Origin: Leadbetterella sp964423865
GTDB taxonomy: Bacteria > Bacteroidota > Bacteroidia > Cytophagales > Spirosomataceae
Length of the DNA: 64,000 nt
Direction: 5' to 3'
NCBI GenBank assembly: GCA_964423865.1
Contig: CAYRGN010000006.1
Location: forward strand, 47,524-111,523
Positions 7,544-16,429 of the stretch are shown piece after piece. Within the stretch, counting starts at the first letter, position 1, and each line of letters starts with the position of its first letter. The translations under genes and the position numbers were made by a program. The notes beneath the pieces were generated by a model that saw nothing but the letters and a program-made list of their open reading frames with translations, ran no database searches and had not been told where the DNA came from.

Positions 7544-8464
7544 TTGGAACTTCAGGAGGGTATCGTTTTCAGATCAACAGGCAGCTGGTACGAGGTGAAA
7601 AACCACGAAACCGGCCAGGTAGTTTCGTGCCGCCTGAAAGGGAAATTCAAGATCCGAAACCTCAAAGTTACCAACCCCATCGCCGTGGGCGACCGTGTGT
7701 TGTATGAACCCCGGGAAAACATCATTGAGGACATCCTCCCCCGTGAAAATTACGTGATCCGCCAGAGCGTACACAAATCGGCCCACGCCCACCTCCTGGC
7801 CGCCAACGTAGACCAGCTGATCCTTATTGTCACCATTCGCAGCCCCAAAACCTCCCTGGGTTTCATAGACCGTTTCCTGGTCACCGCCGAAACCTTCCGC
7901 ATCCCCGCCACCCTGGTATTTAACAAACAGGACATCCTGGACGAAGAAGAAAAAGCCTACCAGGAAGAGCTCATCGAGCTGTATACCGGCCTGGGCTACG
8001 GCTGCGTCAAAACATCGACCTACACTGCCCAGGGAATAGAAGACCTCCAGGCCTCCCTGAGAGGAAAAACCTCCCTGATCTCCGGACACTCCGGCGTGGG
8101 GAAGTCCAGCCTGCTGAATATACTTCATCCCGACCTGGAACTCGCCACCTCCGAAGTCTCCGGGTTCTCAGACAAAGGCGTACATACCACCACCTTCGCG
8201 GAAATGTTTGAACCCGAACCCGGCACGCGCGTGATCGACAGCCCGGGCATTAAAGAATTAGGCCTGATCGATATTGAAAAAGAAGAACTCGCCCATTTTT
8301 TCCCGGAATTTCGTGAACTCCTGGGCCAATGCCGGTTTCATAACTGCCTGCATATCAATGAACCCCAATGTGCCGTTAAAAACGCGGTAGAGGAGGGCGA
8401 CCTTTACCTCAGTCGCTATATGAGCTACCTCAGCATGTTTGAAAATGACGATAACCGACGATGA
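7544..8464 (+). CDS. rsgA: Ribosome small-subunit-dependent GTPase A
   Basis: A 306-residue circularly permuted GTPase that helps the late assembly of the 30S subunit. An N-terminal OB fold (1-75) is followed by the permuted G motifs: G4 in FNKQD near 125, the P-loop GHSGVGKSSLLN near 181-192, and the G3 motif DSPG near 230. The C-terminal zinc knuckle is CRFHNC then PQCAV. The start is TTG at 7544, because an in-frame TAG lies at 7538-7540 and no ATG occurs before the OB fold. Its stop overlaps the MerR-like gene by 4 nt, so rsgA, the regulator and dprA form a coupled operon. Confidence 0.95.
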   Translation: MELQEGIVFRSTGSWYEVKNHETGQVVSCRLKGKFKIRNLKVTNPIAVGDRVLYEPRENIIEDILPRENYVIRQSVHKSAHAHLLAANVDQLILIVTIRSPKTSLGFIDRFLVTAETFRIPATLVFNKQDILDEEEKAYQEELIELYTGLGYGCVKTSTYTAQGIEDLQASLRGKTSLISGHSGVGKSSLLNILHPDLELATSEVSGFSDKGVHTTTFAEMFEPEPGTRVIDSPGIKELGLIDIEKEELAHFFPEFRELLGQCRFHNCLHINEPQCAVKNAVEEGDLYLSRYMSYLSMFENDDNRR

Positions 8465-8784
8465 ACATGAAACTCTTTTATTCCACCGAGGAAGTCTGTA
8501 CACACCTGGAGATCCCCCGCACCACCCTGGAATATTACCTGCTGGAATTCAAGCTGAATATCCGTAAGTCCGGACGAAACCGGAAATTCTCACACAAAGA
8601 CATTGAAAAACTTCAGCGCATCGTAGACCTCGTGCAAAAAGAAGGCTTTACCCTGGAAGGAGCTAAGGAACAATTACGCCTGAAAGCAAAAAATGACAAC
8701 GAAAACGAAGAAATTATCCAACGCTTGCAGGAAATTCGAAAGTCCTTAGTATTTTTAAAGGATGGAATCGAATCGCATAACTGA
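8461..8784 (+). CDS. MerR-family HTH protein
   Basis: A 107-residue protein with an N-terminal MerR-type winged helix (YSTEEVCTHLEIPRTTLEYYL, then NRKFSHKDIEKLQRIVDLV and GFTLEGAKEQL) and a short C-terminal coiled coil (80-105). There is no effector-binding domain and no cysteine cluster. The form is the small MerR-like protein often placed between housekeeping genes in Bacteroidota. It starts inside the rsgA stop and its end overlaps dprA by 23 nt, so expression is tightly coupled to both. Its target is unknown. Whether it regulates competence or its own operon cannot be read from the sequence. Confidence 0.85.
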   Translation: MNMKLFYSTEEVCTHLEIPRTTLEYYLLEFKLNIRKSGRNRKFSHKDIEKLQRIVDLVQKEGFTLEGAKEQLRLKAKNDNENEEIIQRLQEIRKSLVFLKDGIESHN

Positions 8785-9871
8785 AGAACTACACTACGAG
8801 ATCGCCCTTAGCCGCCTGGAAGGGATAGGAAATGTACTTTACAAAAATCTTTTGTCACGTTTCGGGTCAGCCCAGGAGGTTTTCCGGGCTTCTGCGGGGA
8901 ACCTAACGCGTGTATCCGGAATAGGGTCGCACCTGGCCCAAGCCTTCCACCGGAAAGAAGAGGCCCTCCGGGAAGCGGAAAGAATCATCGTAGATTCCGC
9001 CCGGAAAAACATCCGGATCATGACCCTGCGCTCGGCAGATTACCCTACCCTCCTGAAAGAAACCTACGATTGCCCCCCTATCCTTTACCTGAAAGGCAAA
9101 GGGAGCGTCCAGTCGCACAAGACCCTGGCCATCGTAGGCACCCGGGAAGCCAGCGCCTACGGCAAAGAAGTGGTACAAAACCTGATGACGGACCTGCCCG
9201 GCGTACAGATCATCAGCGGCCTGGCCTACGGCATTGACATCACCGCCCACCGCGAGGCCCTCAAAAACGGGTTATCGACACTGGGCGTACTGGCCAACGG
9301 GCTAGACACCGTATACCCGTCTGCCCACCGCAAAGTAGCCGAAGAGATGAAGGAAGAAGGCCTTCTTATCTCCGAGCAACCCGTTTTCTCCAAACTGCAC
9401 CCCCAGTTTTTTGTATCGAGGAACCGCATCATTGCAGGACTGAGCCAGGCGGTGCTGGTGATCGAGTCGGCCAGGAAGGGCGGCTCTATGGTCACCGCCG
9501 AATTCGCCAACAATTATAACCGGGAGGTCTTTGCCGTACCCGGAGACCTCTACAAAAAGCAGTCGGAAGGCACCCACCACCTCATCCTGCATCACAAAGC
9601 CCGTATTTTTACAGATGCCCCGGCGATGATCGACTGGATGCAATGGAATTCGGAAGCAGCTCCCCCCAAAAATGAATGGGACCTCTCCGCCTTTTCCGGG
9701 GAGGAAAGGGCCGTACTTACCTTGCTTCTCGACCGTGGAGAAATGCACATAGACGAACTGAACTGGTATGCCGAGGTGCCTCCGGGGCGCCTGCCTTCTA
9801 TCCTGCTCACCCTCGAATTCCGCGATGTGGTCCGACAGTCTCCCGGGAAAAAGTTTTCGGTCAGGAAGTAG
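8762..9871 (+). CDS. dprA: DNA-processing protein DprA
   Basis: A 369-residue DprA/Smf protein that binds incoming single-stranded DNA and loads RecA during natural transformation. It has an N-terminal helix-hairpin-helix region (20-60, LSRLEGIGN and VSGIGSHLAQAF), the Rossmann-like LOG domain with GTREASAYGKE near 125, SGLAYGIDITAHREAL near 155, the SEQP motif and RNRIIAGLS near 225, and a C-terminal winged helix (310-365, ERAVLTLLL, HIDEL). Length agrees with the family (about 365). It overlaps the MerR-like gene and is followed after 116 nt by uvrB. Confidence 0.95.
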   Translation: MESNRITEELHYEIALSRLEGIGNVLYKNLLSRFGSAQEVFRASAGNLTRVSGIGSHLAQAFHRKEEALREAERIIVDSARKNIRIMTLRSADYPTLLKETYDCPPILYLKGKGSVQSHKTLAIVGTREASAYGKEVVQNLMTDLPGVQIISGLAYGIDITAHREALKNGLSTLGVLANGLDTVYPSAHRKVAEEMKEEGLLISEQPVFSKLHPQFFVSRNRIIAGLSQAVLVIESARKGGSMVTAEFANNYNREVFAVPGDLYKKQSEGTHHLILHHKARIFTDAPAMIDWMQWNSEAAPPKNEWDLSAFSGEERAVLTLLLDRGEMHIDELNWYAEVPPGRLPSILLTLEFRDVVRQSPGKKFSVRK

Positions 9872-9987
9872 GTTATAGGCCTCCCGTCACCCTAAACTGC
9901 AACTATCCTAAAAATAAAAACGTTATATTGCATACCCGTGGCCCTGGCGTATTCGGCCGGACCCGGTTAGCCTCTTGTTTTTACACT

Positions 9988-12012
9988 ATGAGTTTTAACA
10001 TCACTTCAGAATTTAAACCTACGGGCGATCAGCCCCAGGCTATCGAGCAATTGGTCAGATCGGTCGACTCCGGTGAAAAAGCCACCGTACTTTTGGGCGT
10101 AACCGGAAGCGGCAAAACCTTTACCATCGCCAATGCCATACAGCAGCTGAACATGCCGGTGCTGATTCTGAGCCATAACAAGACCCTGGCCGCACAGCTT
10201 TACGGAGAGTTCAGGCAGTTTTTCCCCGAAAACGCAGTCGAATATTTTATTTCCTATTACGACTACTACCAGCCCGAAGCCTACATTGCTTCTACCAACA
10301 CCTACATTGAGAAAGACCTGATGATCAACCAGGAAATCGACAAGCTCCGGCTTTCCACCGTGTCTTCCCTCATGTCAGGCCGAAAAGACGTGATTGTGGT
10401 GGCCTCGGTCTCCTGTATCTACGGCGCCGGAAACCCCAACGAGTTTAAACAGAGCATTGTCAAAGTAAAAAAAGGCGATACCATCAGCCGGAACCGCCTC
10501 CTCTATGACCTGGTTTCCATTCTCTATTCCCGCACAGAAGCCGAATTTAACCGGGGCACTTTCCGAGTCAAAGGCGATACCGTAGACATTTATCCCGGTT
10601 ATGCCGATTTTGCCTACCGCATCATTTTCTGGGGAGATGAGGTGGAAGATATCCAGATGATTGAACCCCATTCCGGAAAAAAAATCCGTCCTGAAAGCAA
10701 AGTGGCTATCTTTCCGGCCAATCTTTTTGTAACAGGGAAAGACGTAATGCAAACGGCCATACGCCAGATCCAGGACGACCTGGTGACCCAGATAAAGCAT
10801 TTTGAAAGTGAAGGAAAACGAATCGAAGCCGAGCGTATCCAGGAAAGAACGGAGTTTGACATGGAAATGATGCGCGAACTCGGCTATTGCAGCGGTATCG
10901 AGAACTATTCCCGGTATTTCGACCGTCGTATGGCCGGGGAAAGGCCGTTCTGTCTGCTCGACTACTTCCAGGACGACTTCCTCCTGGTGATTGACGAAAG
11001 CCATGTGAGCATACCCCAAATTACCGCCATGTACGGGGGAGACCGCTCCCGGAAAACCTCCCTGGTAGAATACGGCTTCCGCCTGCCTTCCGCCCTGGAT
11101 AACCGCCCCCTTACTTTCCAGGAATTTGAGGAACTCACCCCACGGACCATCTATGTGAGCGCCACGCCCGCCAATTACGAGCTGAACAAGGCCGGCGGAG
11201 TAGTGGTAGAGCAGATTATCCGGCCCACCGGCCTGCTGGATCCGGAAATTGACGTCAGGCCAAGCCTGAACCAGATCGATGACCTCCTTGAAGAAATTCA
11301 CGACCGGATCAAAAAGGAAGAGCGTGTGCTGGTTACCACCCTCACGAAACGCATGGCCGAAGAACTCAGCCGTTACCTCGAACGCGTAGGCATCAAGGTA
11401 AGGTACATCCACTCTGAAATCAAAACCATGGAGAGGGTGGAAATCCTGAGAGAATTAAGGCTGGGCGTCATTGATGTGCTGGTAGGCGTTAACCTCCTGC
11501 GCGAAGGCCTTGACCTGCCCGAAGTGTCGCTGGTAGCCATTATGGACGCGGACAAAGAGGGATTCCTGCGCGACAACCGCTCCCTTATCCAGACCATAGG
11601 GCGGGCGGCCCGAAACTCCAACGGGAAGGTGATCATGTATGCCGACCGGATCACCGGGTCTATGCAGACCGCCATAGATGAAACGCTGAGGCGGCGGGCC
11701 ATACAAATGGAATACAATACCGAGCACGGTATAACGCCCCAGACCATTCTCAAAAGCAAGGAAGCTATCTTGGAACAAACTTCCATTGCCGACTTTAAAG
11801 CGGTACCCAAGGGGTATTACGTAGAACCCGAACACGCCCACATTGCGGCAGACCCTGTGGTGGCGTATATGAATAAACCCCAGCTGGAAAAACTGATGCA
11901 GGAAGCGAAAAACAATATGGAAAAGGCCGCCGCAGAACTGAATTTCCTGCAGGCGGCCCGTTTCAGAGATGAAATGCTCCAGTTGCAGGAGCGAATCTCA
12001 GGCTTGAATTAA
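9988..12012 (+). CDS. uvrB: Excinuclease ABC subunit B
   Basis: 674 residues; the damage-verifying helicase-like subunit of nucleotide excision repair. ATG 9988 gives MSFNITSEFKPTGDQPQAI, the normal UvrB N-terminus; the frame stays open further upstream into dprA but that part is not coding. Walker A GVTGSGKT lies near residue 40, the beta-hairpin region YYDYYQPEAY near 92-101, DEXH-type VIDESH near 338, helicase motif VI QTIGRAARN near 540, and the C-terminal UVR motif (LNFLQAARFRDEMLQLQ) binds UvrC. It ends 4 nt inside the convergent DUF4920 gene. Confidence 0.97.
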   Translation: MSFNITSEFKPTGDQPQAIEQLVRSVDSGEKATVLLGVTGSGKTFTIANAIQQLNMPVLILSHNKTLAAQLYGEFRQFFPENAVEYFISYYDYYQPEAYIASTNTYIEKDLMINQEIDKLRLSTVSSLMSGRKDVIVVASVSCIYGAGNPNEFKQSIVKVKKGDTISRNRLLYDLVSILYSRTEAEFNRGTFRVKGDTVDIYPGYADFAYRIIFWGDEVEDIQMIEPHSGKKIRPESKVAIFPANLFVTGKDVMQTAIRQIQDDLVTQIKHFESEGKRIEAERIQERTEFDMEMMRELGYCSGIENYSRYFDRRMAGERPFCLLDYFQDDFLLVIDESHVSIPQITAMYGGDRSRKTSLVEYGFRLPSALDNRPLTFQEFEELTPRTIYVSATPANYELNKAGGVVVEQIIRPTGLLDPEIDVRPSLNQIDDLLEEIHDRIKKEERVLVTTLTKRMAEELSRYLERVGIKVRYIHSEIKTMERVEILRELRLGVIDVLVGVNLLREGLDLPEVSLVAIMDADKEGFLRDNRSLIQTIGRAARNSNGKVIMYADRITGSMQTAIDETLRRRAIQMEYNTEHGITPQTILKSKEAILEQTSIADFKAVPKGYYVEPEHAHIAADPVVAYMNKPQLEKLMQEAKNNMEKAAAELNFLQAARFRDEMLQLQERISGLN

Positions 12013-12461
12013 TTTTTGGGAACCAGAACCCCGTCAGCAAGGAAGGTCAGATCTACCTTGTCTTCGGTGATCTTATCGATTTCTTCCTGTGATTTTTTGG
12101 CGTCTTCCGCATAGTGCCTCTGCTCTGCTACCGACAAGGTTTTTACCGAAGGAACTCCCTGAAAGATCACCTTTTTTCCGGCGATATCTTTCGGCACAAA
12201 GAAATCATAGTCTTTAAATTTGACCATCATGGTGGTGCCGTCTGACTTCTTGATCCGCATCCAGCAACCCTTCATCTGGCATACCGATTCCACCTCTCCT
12301 TCTACCTTTACCACTTCTCCGTTAAAGTCGCTTTTCCCTTCCAATGTAGAAACAGGTTCCGCTCCTTTGGCATTAATTTTTTTACCGAAAGTATCGTATT
12401 TCTGACCAAAGGCCACTACCGTACAGATCATCAAAAGCGAGCTGAAAAGTATTTTTTTCAT
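12009..12461 (-). CDS. DUF4920 family exported protein
   Basis: Starting at ATG 12459-12461 gives 150 residues with a clear signal peptide (MKKILFSSLLMICTVVAFGQ, cleavage after it). The mature part has the DUF4920 pattern: KVEGEVESVCQMKGCWMRIK near 60-80, with two Cys six residues apart, an OB-like fold and a charged C-terminal half. The family is periplasmic or lipid-anchored and widespread in Bacteroidota. The CxxxGCW element has been thought to bind a metal or resemble an NrfJ-like nucleic-acid fold, but the function is not established. An in-frame start 18 codons upstream is possible but would hide the signal peptide. Confidence 0.85.
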   Translation of the reverse strand: MKKILFSSLLMICTVVAFGQKYDTFGKKINAKGAEPVSTLEGKSDFNGEVVKVEGEVESVCQMKGCWMRIKKSDGTTMMVKFKDYDFFVPKDIAGKKVIFQGVPSVKTLSVAEQRHYAEDAKKSQEEIDKITEDKVDLTFLADGVLVPKN

Positions 12462-12591
12462 ATTTGTTAATGTATTTCTTTTTGCAAAGCTACTTATAAA
12501 TAACGTGTTAAACAACGGCTTTATTTAGAATTATTCTACCGAAATATTTGATTTTTTTTCAACGGGCGCGGTTCTCGACAGCTTGAAGATT

Positions 12592-13215
12592 TCACGGCTT
12601 AAAATCGGGAATAAAAAGCTGCTCCGTACAAAATGTATACTCCCGCGGCTCGTTAGAAGAGATAATGACGACCCGTTCGGCCACCAGTTTCTGCACCTCG
12701 GTCTTATACCACTCAAAACCGTGGCTATCAATGTTGGCGGTAGGTTCGTCCAGAATCAGCACTTCGTTCCGTGTAAAAAAAGCGAAGCCCAACTTCAGCT
12801 TTTGTTTCATTCCTGAAGAGAAATCACGGATATACTTGTCGCTGTGTTTTTCCAGACCCAGCCTTGCCATAAATTCGGCTTTGCTCATGCCTTCCGTGAA
12901 AGGCCGGAAACGGATATGGAAATCTATGCTCTCTGAGAGGGTAAATTCTTCAATAAGTTCCAGGTAAGGAGCGGAGATGCCCGTGAGGGTGTACCAGTTT
13001 TCTTCCGGTACGGGCTGTTGGTTTCGGGTGTAGGCCACCGAGCCTTCGTTGAGGGGGAGTGTACCCGCGATCGCTTTGATCAATGTGCTTTTCCCCGAGC
13101 CGTTCGGGCCGGTTATGGCCACCGGGTTCCCTGTTTTAAATTCATAGCTTAAGCCTCTGAATATCCATTCCCGTGAGAATTTCTTTCCGGCATTATCGAG
13201 AACGAGTGAAATCAA
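12592..13215 (-). CDS. ABC transporter ATP-binding protein, stand-alone
   Basis: A 207-residue single ATPase domain with Walker A GPNGSGKSTL near 36-45, signature FSSGMKQKL (normally LSGGQ) near 134-142, Walker B VLILDEPTANID near 157-168 and a degenerate switch region (ISSNEP replacing the usual His loop). It resembles CcmA-like or ABC-2-type exporters. No permease is encoded next to it. Its start overlaps the lpxA stop by 4 nt, so it is co-expressed with the lipid A genes; a link to envelope export is tempting but unproven. The missing His in the H-loop suggests altered hydrolysis. Confidence 0.85.
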   Translation of the reverse strand: MISLVLDNAGKKFSREWIFRGLSYEFKTGNPVAITGPNGSGKSTLIKAIAGTLPLNEGSVAYTRNQQPVPEENWYTLTGISAPYLELIEEFTLSESIDFHIRFRPFTEGMSKAEFMARLGLEKHSDKYIRDFSSGMKQKLKLGFAFFTRNEVLILDEPTANIDSHGFEWYKTEVQKLVAERVVIISSNEPREYTFCTEQLFIPDFKP

Positions 13216-14009
13216 GATATTTCTACATTTTTGGCAGCCCCTGTGCGAATAATTCCTCTTTCCGAATTCCGGACAAAATGGATGATTTCATCGCGTTCAG
13301 CCGTAGCAGGCAGTTCCAGCTCCGCTTTATCCAGCGCCTCCGAATTATTCAGGTTTGACAAATAGATAAACCGGTAGATCTCCTGGATCGCGGCAATGAC
13401 CTCCGAAGAGAAACCTCTTCTCCGTAAACCTATAGAGTTTACCCCCGCGTACGAAAGGGGCTCACGGGCCGCTTTGATAAAGGGCGGCACGTCTTTCCGG
13501 ATCAGGGAACCGCCCGAAATCATGGTATGGGAGCCGATATGCACAAACTGGCGGATGGCGCTGCTGCCTCCAATGATGGCGTAGTCACCAATCTTTACAT
13601 GGCCTGCAATCTGTACACTGTTCGCTATGACCACATTATTTCCGACCGCGCAGTCGTGGGCTACATGCACATACGCCATGATGAGGCAGTTGGCGCCCAC
13701 TACGGTCTTCAGACGGTCCGTAGTACCCCTGTTGATGGTAGCACATTCCCGAATTACGGTATTGTCCCCGATCTCTACCGTAGTATACTCTCCGGCGAAT
13801 TTCAGATCCTGAGGTTCGGCCGCGATGACCGCACCCGGGTATATCTTACAGTTTTTGCCTATCCTGGCGCCGGAAAATATGGTCACGTTTGAACCTATCC
13901 ATGTCCCCTCTCCTATCTCCACATCATTGTTAATGGTGGTAAACGGTTCTACCACCACATTTTTCGCGATTTTCGCGTTCGGATGAATAAATGCCAGAGG
14001 CTGATTCAT
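13212..14009 (-). CDS. lpxA: Acyl-ACP--UDP-N-acetylglucosamine O-acyltransferase
   Basis: 265 residues. It catalyses the first step of lipid A synthesis in the cytoplasm. The left-handed parallel beta-helix of hexapeptide repeats covers 8-190. The catalytic His lies in AYVHVAHDCAVGN near 125, and the C-terminal helical domain (195-265) begins NSIGLRRRGFSSE, diagnostic of LpxA. It sits 14 nt after lpxC/fabZ and overlaps the ABC ATPase by 4 nt. Confidence 0.96.
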   Translation of the reverse strand: MNQPLAFIHPNAKIAKNVVVEPFTTINNDVEIGEGTWIGSNVTIFSGARIGKNCKIYPGAVIAAEPQDLKFAGEYTTVEIGDNTVIRECATINRGTTDRLKTVVGANCLIMAYVHVAHDCAVGNNVVIANSVQIAGHVKIGDYAIIGGSSAIRQFVHIGSHTMISGGSLIRKDVPPFIKAAREPLSYAGVNSIGLRRRGFSSEVIAAIQEIYRFIYLSNLNNSEALDKAELELPATAERDEIIHFVRNSERGIIRTGAAKNVEIS

Positions 14010-14023
14010 AAGTTATAACTTTT

Positions 14024-15412
14024 TCATTTTTTTACTAAACGTGCGGTCATGGCCACCGAACACACCAGTGCTTTCCCCACCCACGCTTCGCCTGTCATTT
14101 TCGCTACGCCCAGCCGAATCGGTGAAGACAGGGTACACCGAATTATTAACGTATCGCCGGGCACTACATTTTTATAGAACCGGCAATTTTCAATACCGAC
14201 CAGATAAGGCCAGTACTGCTCGGGTTCACCGGTGGAGGTCAACACCAGCACACCGCCCGTCTGCGCTATGGCTTCTACCTGCAATACCCCGGGCATCACC
14301 GGGTTTTCCGGAAAATGCCCTGTAAACTGGGGTTCGTTCATGGTCACATTCTTCACCCCCACTACCGTGGTACCGTCTAGAGAAATGATCTTGTCGACCA
14401 ACTGAAAGGGATAACGATGAGGCAGTAACCGCGCGATATCCTGTACGGTAAATACGGGAGGCACGTTAGGGTCTACCGCAGGCGCCGCGGTTTCACTCGC
14501 GTCAATCTGCTTTTTAATCAGTTTCGCCAGTTCCACATTGGACTGGTGGCCCGGGCGCGCAGCCAGGATATGGGCTTTGAGAGGCCTTCCTACCAAGGCC
14601 AGGTCTCCCATCAGGTCCAGGAGTTTGTGCCGTGCGGGTTCATTCTGAAATTTCAGCGTCTCCGCGTTCAGGATTCCCGCCCGGGTACCTCCGGCTTCCA
14701 GCTTCCTGCCCAGGATACCCGACAGGTTATTCAGGGTTTCATCCGAAAGGACTTCTTCCGCAATCACCACTGCATTGTCCATATCGCCCCCTTTGATCAG
14801 CCCGTTCCGGAAAAGCGTTTCAATATCATGCACAAAAACAAACGTTCTGCACGGACTAATCTGGTCTTTATAGAGTTTCAGCTCATGCAGTTGGGCATGC
14901 TGACTGTGTACTACAGACGAATTAAAGTCTACCATCACCGTAAGCCGATAATCATTAAGAGGCAGGGCCGCAAGCTCAATGTTCTTCTCCGGGTTCTTGT
15001 AATGGATGGCTTCTCCTATTTCAAAGAAATTACGGATCGCGTTCTGTTCTACGGGACCGGCCGACTCTATCGCCTCTACAAAAGGGGCGGAACTGCCGTC
15101 CAGAATCGGAATTTCGGATCCCTGTACTTCAATCAGGATATTATCGATCTCGCAACCTACTAACGCCGACAATACGTGCTCTACCGTACCTACTCTTCCC
15201 CCGTCTTTTTCCAGGACGGTACTCCTGCTGGTATCTGCCACATAATCTACCAATGCGGGAATCATGGGCTTATGCTCCAGGTCGGTTCTTTGAAATACAA
15301 TACCCGAATTAATGGGCGCCGGTTTTAAGGTAATTTCCGTTAGCTCACCGGTATGTAACCCTTTTCCGGAAAGCGTAACCGGAGAGGTGATGGTATGCTG
15401 CTTCAGATTCAT
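14024..15412 (-). CDS. lpxC/fabZ: Bifunctional LpxC deacetylase / FabZ dehydratase
   Basis: 462 residues, a fusion of two enzymes normally encoded separately. The LpxC part (1-305) removes the N-acetyl group of UDP-acyl-GlcNAc with zinc; visible motifs are SGKGLHTGE, the metal-binding VEHVLSAL near 78 and RHKLLDLMGD near 262. The FabZ part (320-462) dehydrates beta-hydroxyacyl-ACP; its catalytic His lies in TGHFPENPVMPGVLQVEA near 365. The fusion is characteristic of Bacteroidota and couples lipid A commitment to fatty-acid elongation. It lies 5 nt after lpxD and 14 nt before lpxA, in one operon. Confidence 0.97.
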   Translation of the reverse strand: MNLKQHTITSPVTLSGKGLHTGELTEITLKPAPINSGIVFQRTDLEHKPMIPALVDYVADTSRSTVLEKDGGRVGTVEHVLSALVGCEIDNILIEVQGSEIPILDGSSAPFVEAIESAGPVEQNAIRNFFEIGEAIHYKNPEKNIELAALPLNDYRLTVMVDFNSSVVHSQHAQLHELKLYKDQISPCRTFVFVHDIETLFRNGLIKGGDMDNAVVIAEEVLSDETLNNLSGILGRKLEAGGTRAGILNAETLKFQNEPARHKLLDLMGDLALVGRPLKAHILAARPGHQSNVELAKLIKKQIDASETAAPAVDPNVPPVFTVQDIARLLPHRYPFQLVDKIISLDGTTVVGVKNVTMNEPQFTGHFPENPVMPGVLQVEAIAQTGGVLVLTSTGEPEQYWPYLVGIENCRFYKNVVPGDTLIIRCTLSSPIRLGVAKMTGEAWVGKALVCSVAMTARLVKK

Positions 15413-15417
15413 TCAAA

Positions 15418-16401
15418 CTATTTCATTTTACTCAGGTTGATCATTAACCTGAGGTATTGTTTCAACGGGAGTAAGGGGTGCCCCGAAAACATTCCGCCGG
15501 GTTCTTCTATGCTCTTGGCCACCCCGCTTTTTGCACCGATACGGGTACCGTCGGCAATCCGGAGATGCCCCGCAAAGCCCACCTGACCCGCGATCATACA
15601 ATTCTTACCGATTTTGGTGGAACCGGATACACCCGTCTGAGACGCGATCACCGTATTATCTCCAATCTCCACATTATGCCCCACCTGTACCAGGTTATCC
15701 AGCTTGACCCCATTGCCAATGCGGGTGGAGCCCATGGTAGCCCGGTCTATCGTGGTATTAGCGCCTATGCTTACGCGATCGCCCAGCACCACATTACCCA
15801 GTTGGGGAATATCCTGGTATACCCCGTTTTCATCCGGGGCAAACCCGAATCCTTCGGAACCGATCACCACACCGGGATGCAGCACACAGTTACTGCCAAT
15901 AACACAGTCTTCTATGATTTTTACCCCCGGGTGAATCACCGTATTGTTCCCGATCCGGACGCCGCGACCTATGTACGCCCCGCCGAATATGGTGACCTGG
16001 TCGCCTATTACCGTCTCTTCTCCCACATACACCAGGGCTTCTACATATACGCCCTCGCCTATGCGGGCCGTCTTATCAATTTCCGCCTTCGGACTCAGGC
16101 CTGTTTTCCTGATCTTTTTCATCTCCTGGTAAGCCGCCATGAGCTTACTTACGGAAAGGTAAGGATCTTTCACCCGAATCAGGGCGGTTTTCACGGCATT
16201 TCTGGGAATGAATTCCCTGGATACTATTACGGCGCTGGATTTGGTGGAGTATATATAAGGTTCATATTTAATATTTGCCAGAAACGATATACTTCCCGGT
16301 TTCCCCTCTTCAATCTTGGCAAAATGGTCGATCAGAACATCTCCTTCCCCCTCTACTTCCCCTTCCAGAATCTCAGCTATCTGCTTGACAGAAAACTTCA
16401 T
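15418..16401 (-). CDS. lpxD: UDP-3-O-acylglucosamine N-acyltransferase
   Basis: 327 residues. It adds the second acyl chain in lipid A synthesis. The N-terminal uridine-binding domain (1-100, SVKQIAEILEG, FLANIKYEPYIYSTKSSAVI) precedes a hexapeptide left-handed beta-helix (105-310). The catalytic His falls in LVQVGHNVEIGDN near 240, and GSEGFGFAPDENG near 185 is a family hallmark. It follows the HD-domain gene by 28 nt and precedes lpxC/fabZ by 5 nt. Confidence 0.95.
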   Translation of the reverse strand: MKFSVKQIAEILEGEVEGEGDVLIDHFAKIEEGKPGSISFLANIKYEPYIYSTKSSAVIVSREFIPRNAVKTALIRVKDPYLSVSKLMAAYQEMKKIRKTGLSPKAEIDKTARIGEGVYVEALVYVGEETVIGDQVTIFGGAYIGRGVRIGNNTVIHPGVKIIEDCVIGSNCVLHPGVVIGSEGFGFAPDENGVYQDIPQLGNVVLGDRVSIGANTTIDRATMGSTRIGNGVKLDNLVQVGHNVEIGDNTVIASQTGVSGSTKIGKNCMIAGQVGFAGHLRIADGTRIGAKSGVAKSIEEPGGMFSGHPLLPLKQYLRLMINLSKMK

Positions 16402-16429
16402 TTAATCAATTAATAAGTTGTTTTCAGCT

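Noticed and set aside
10375..11412. 345-codon open frame on the minus strand inside uvrB
   Set aside because: It is antisense to a certain gene and its composition mirrors uvrB codons; no family resemblance.
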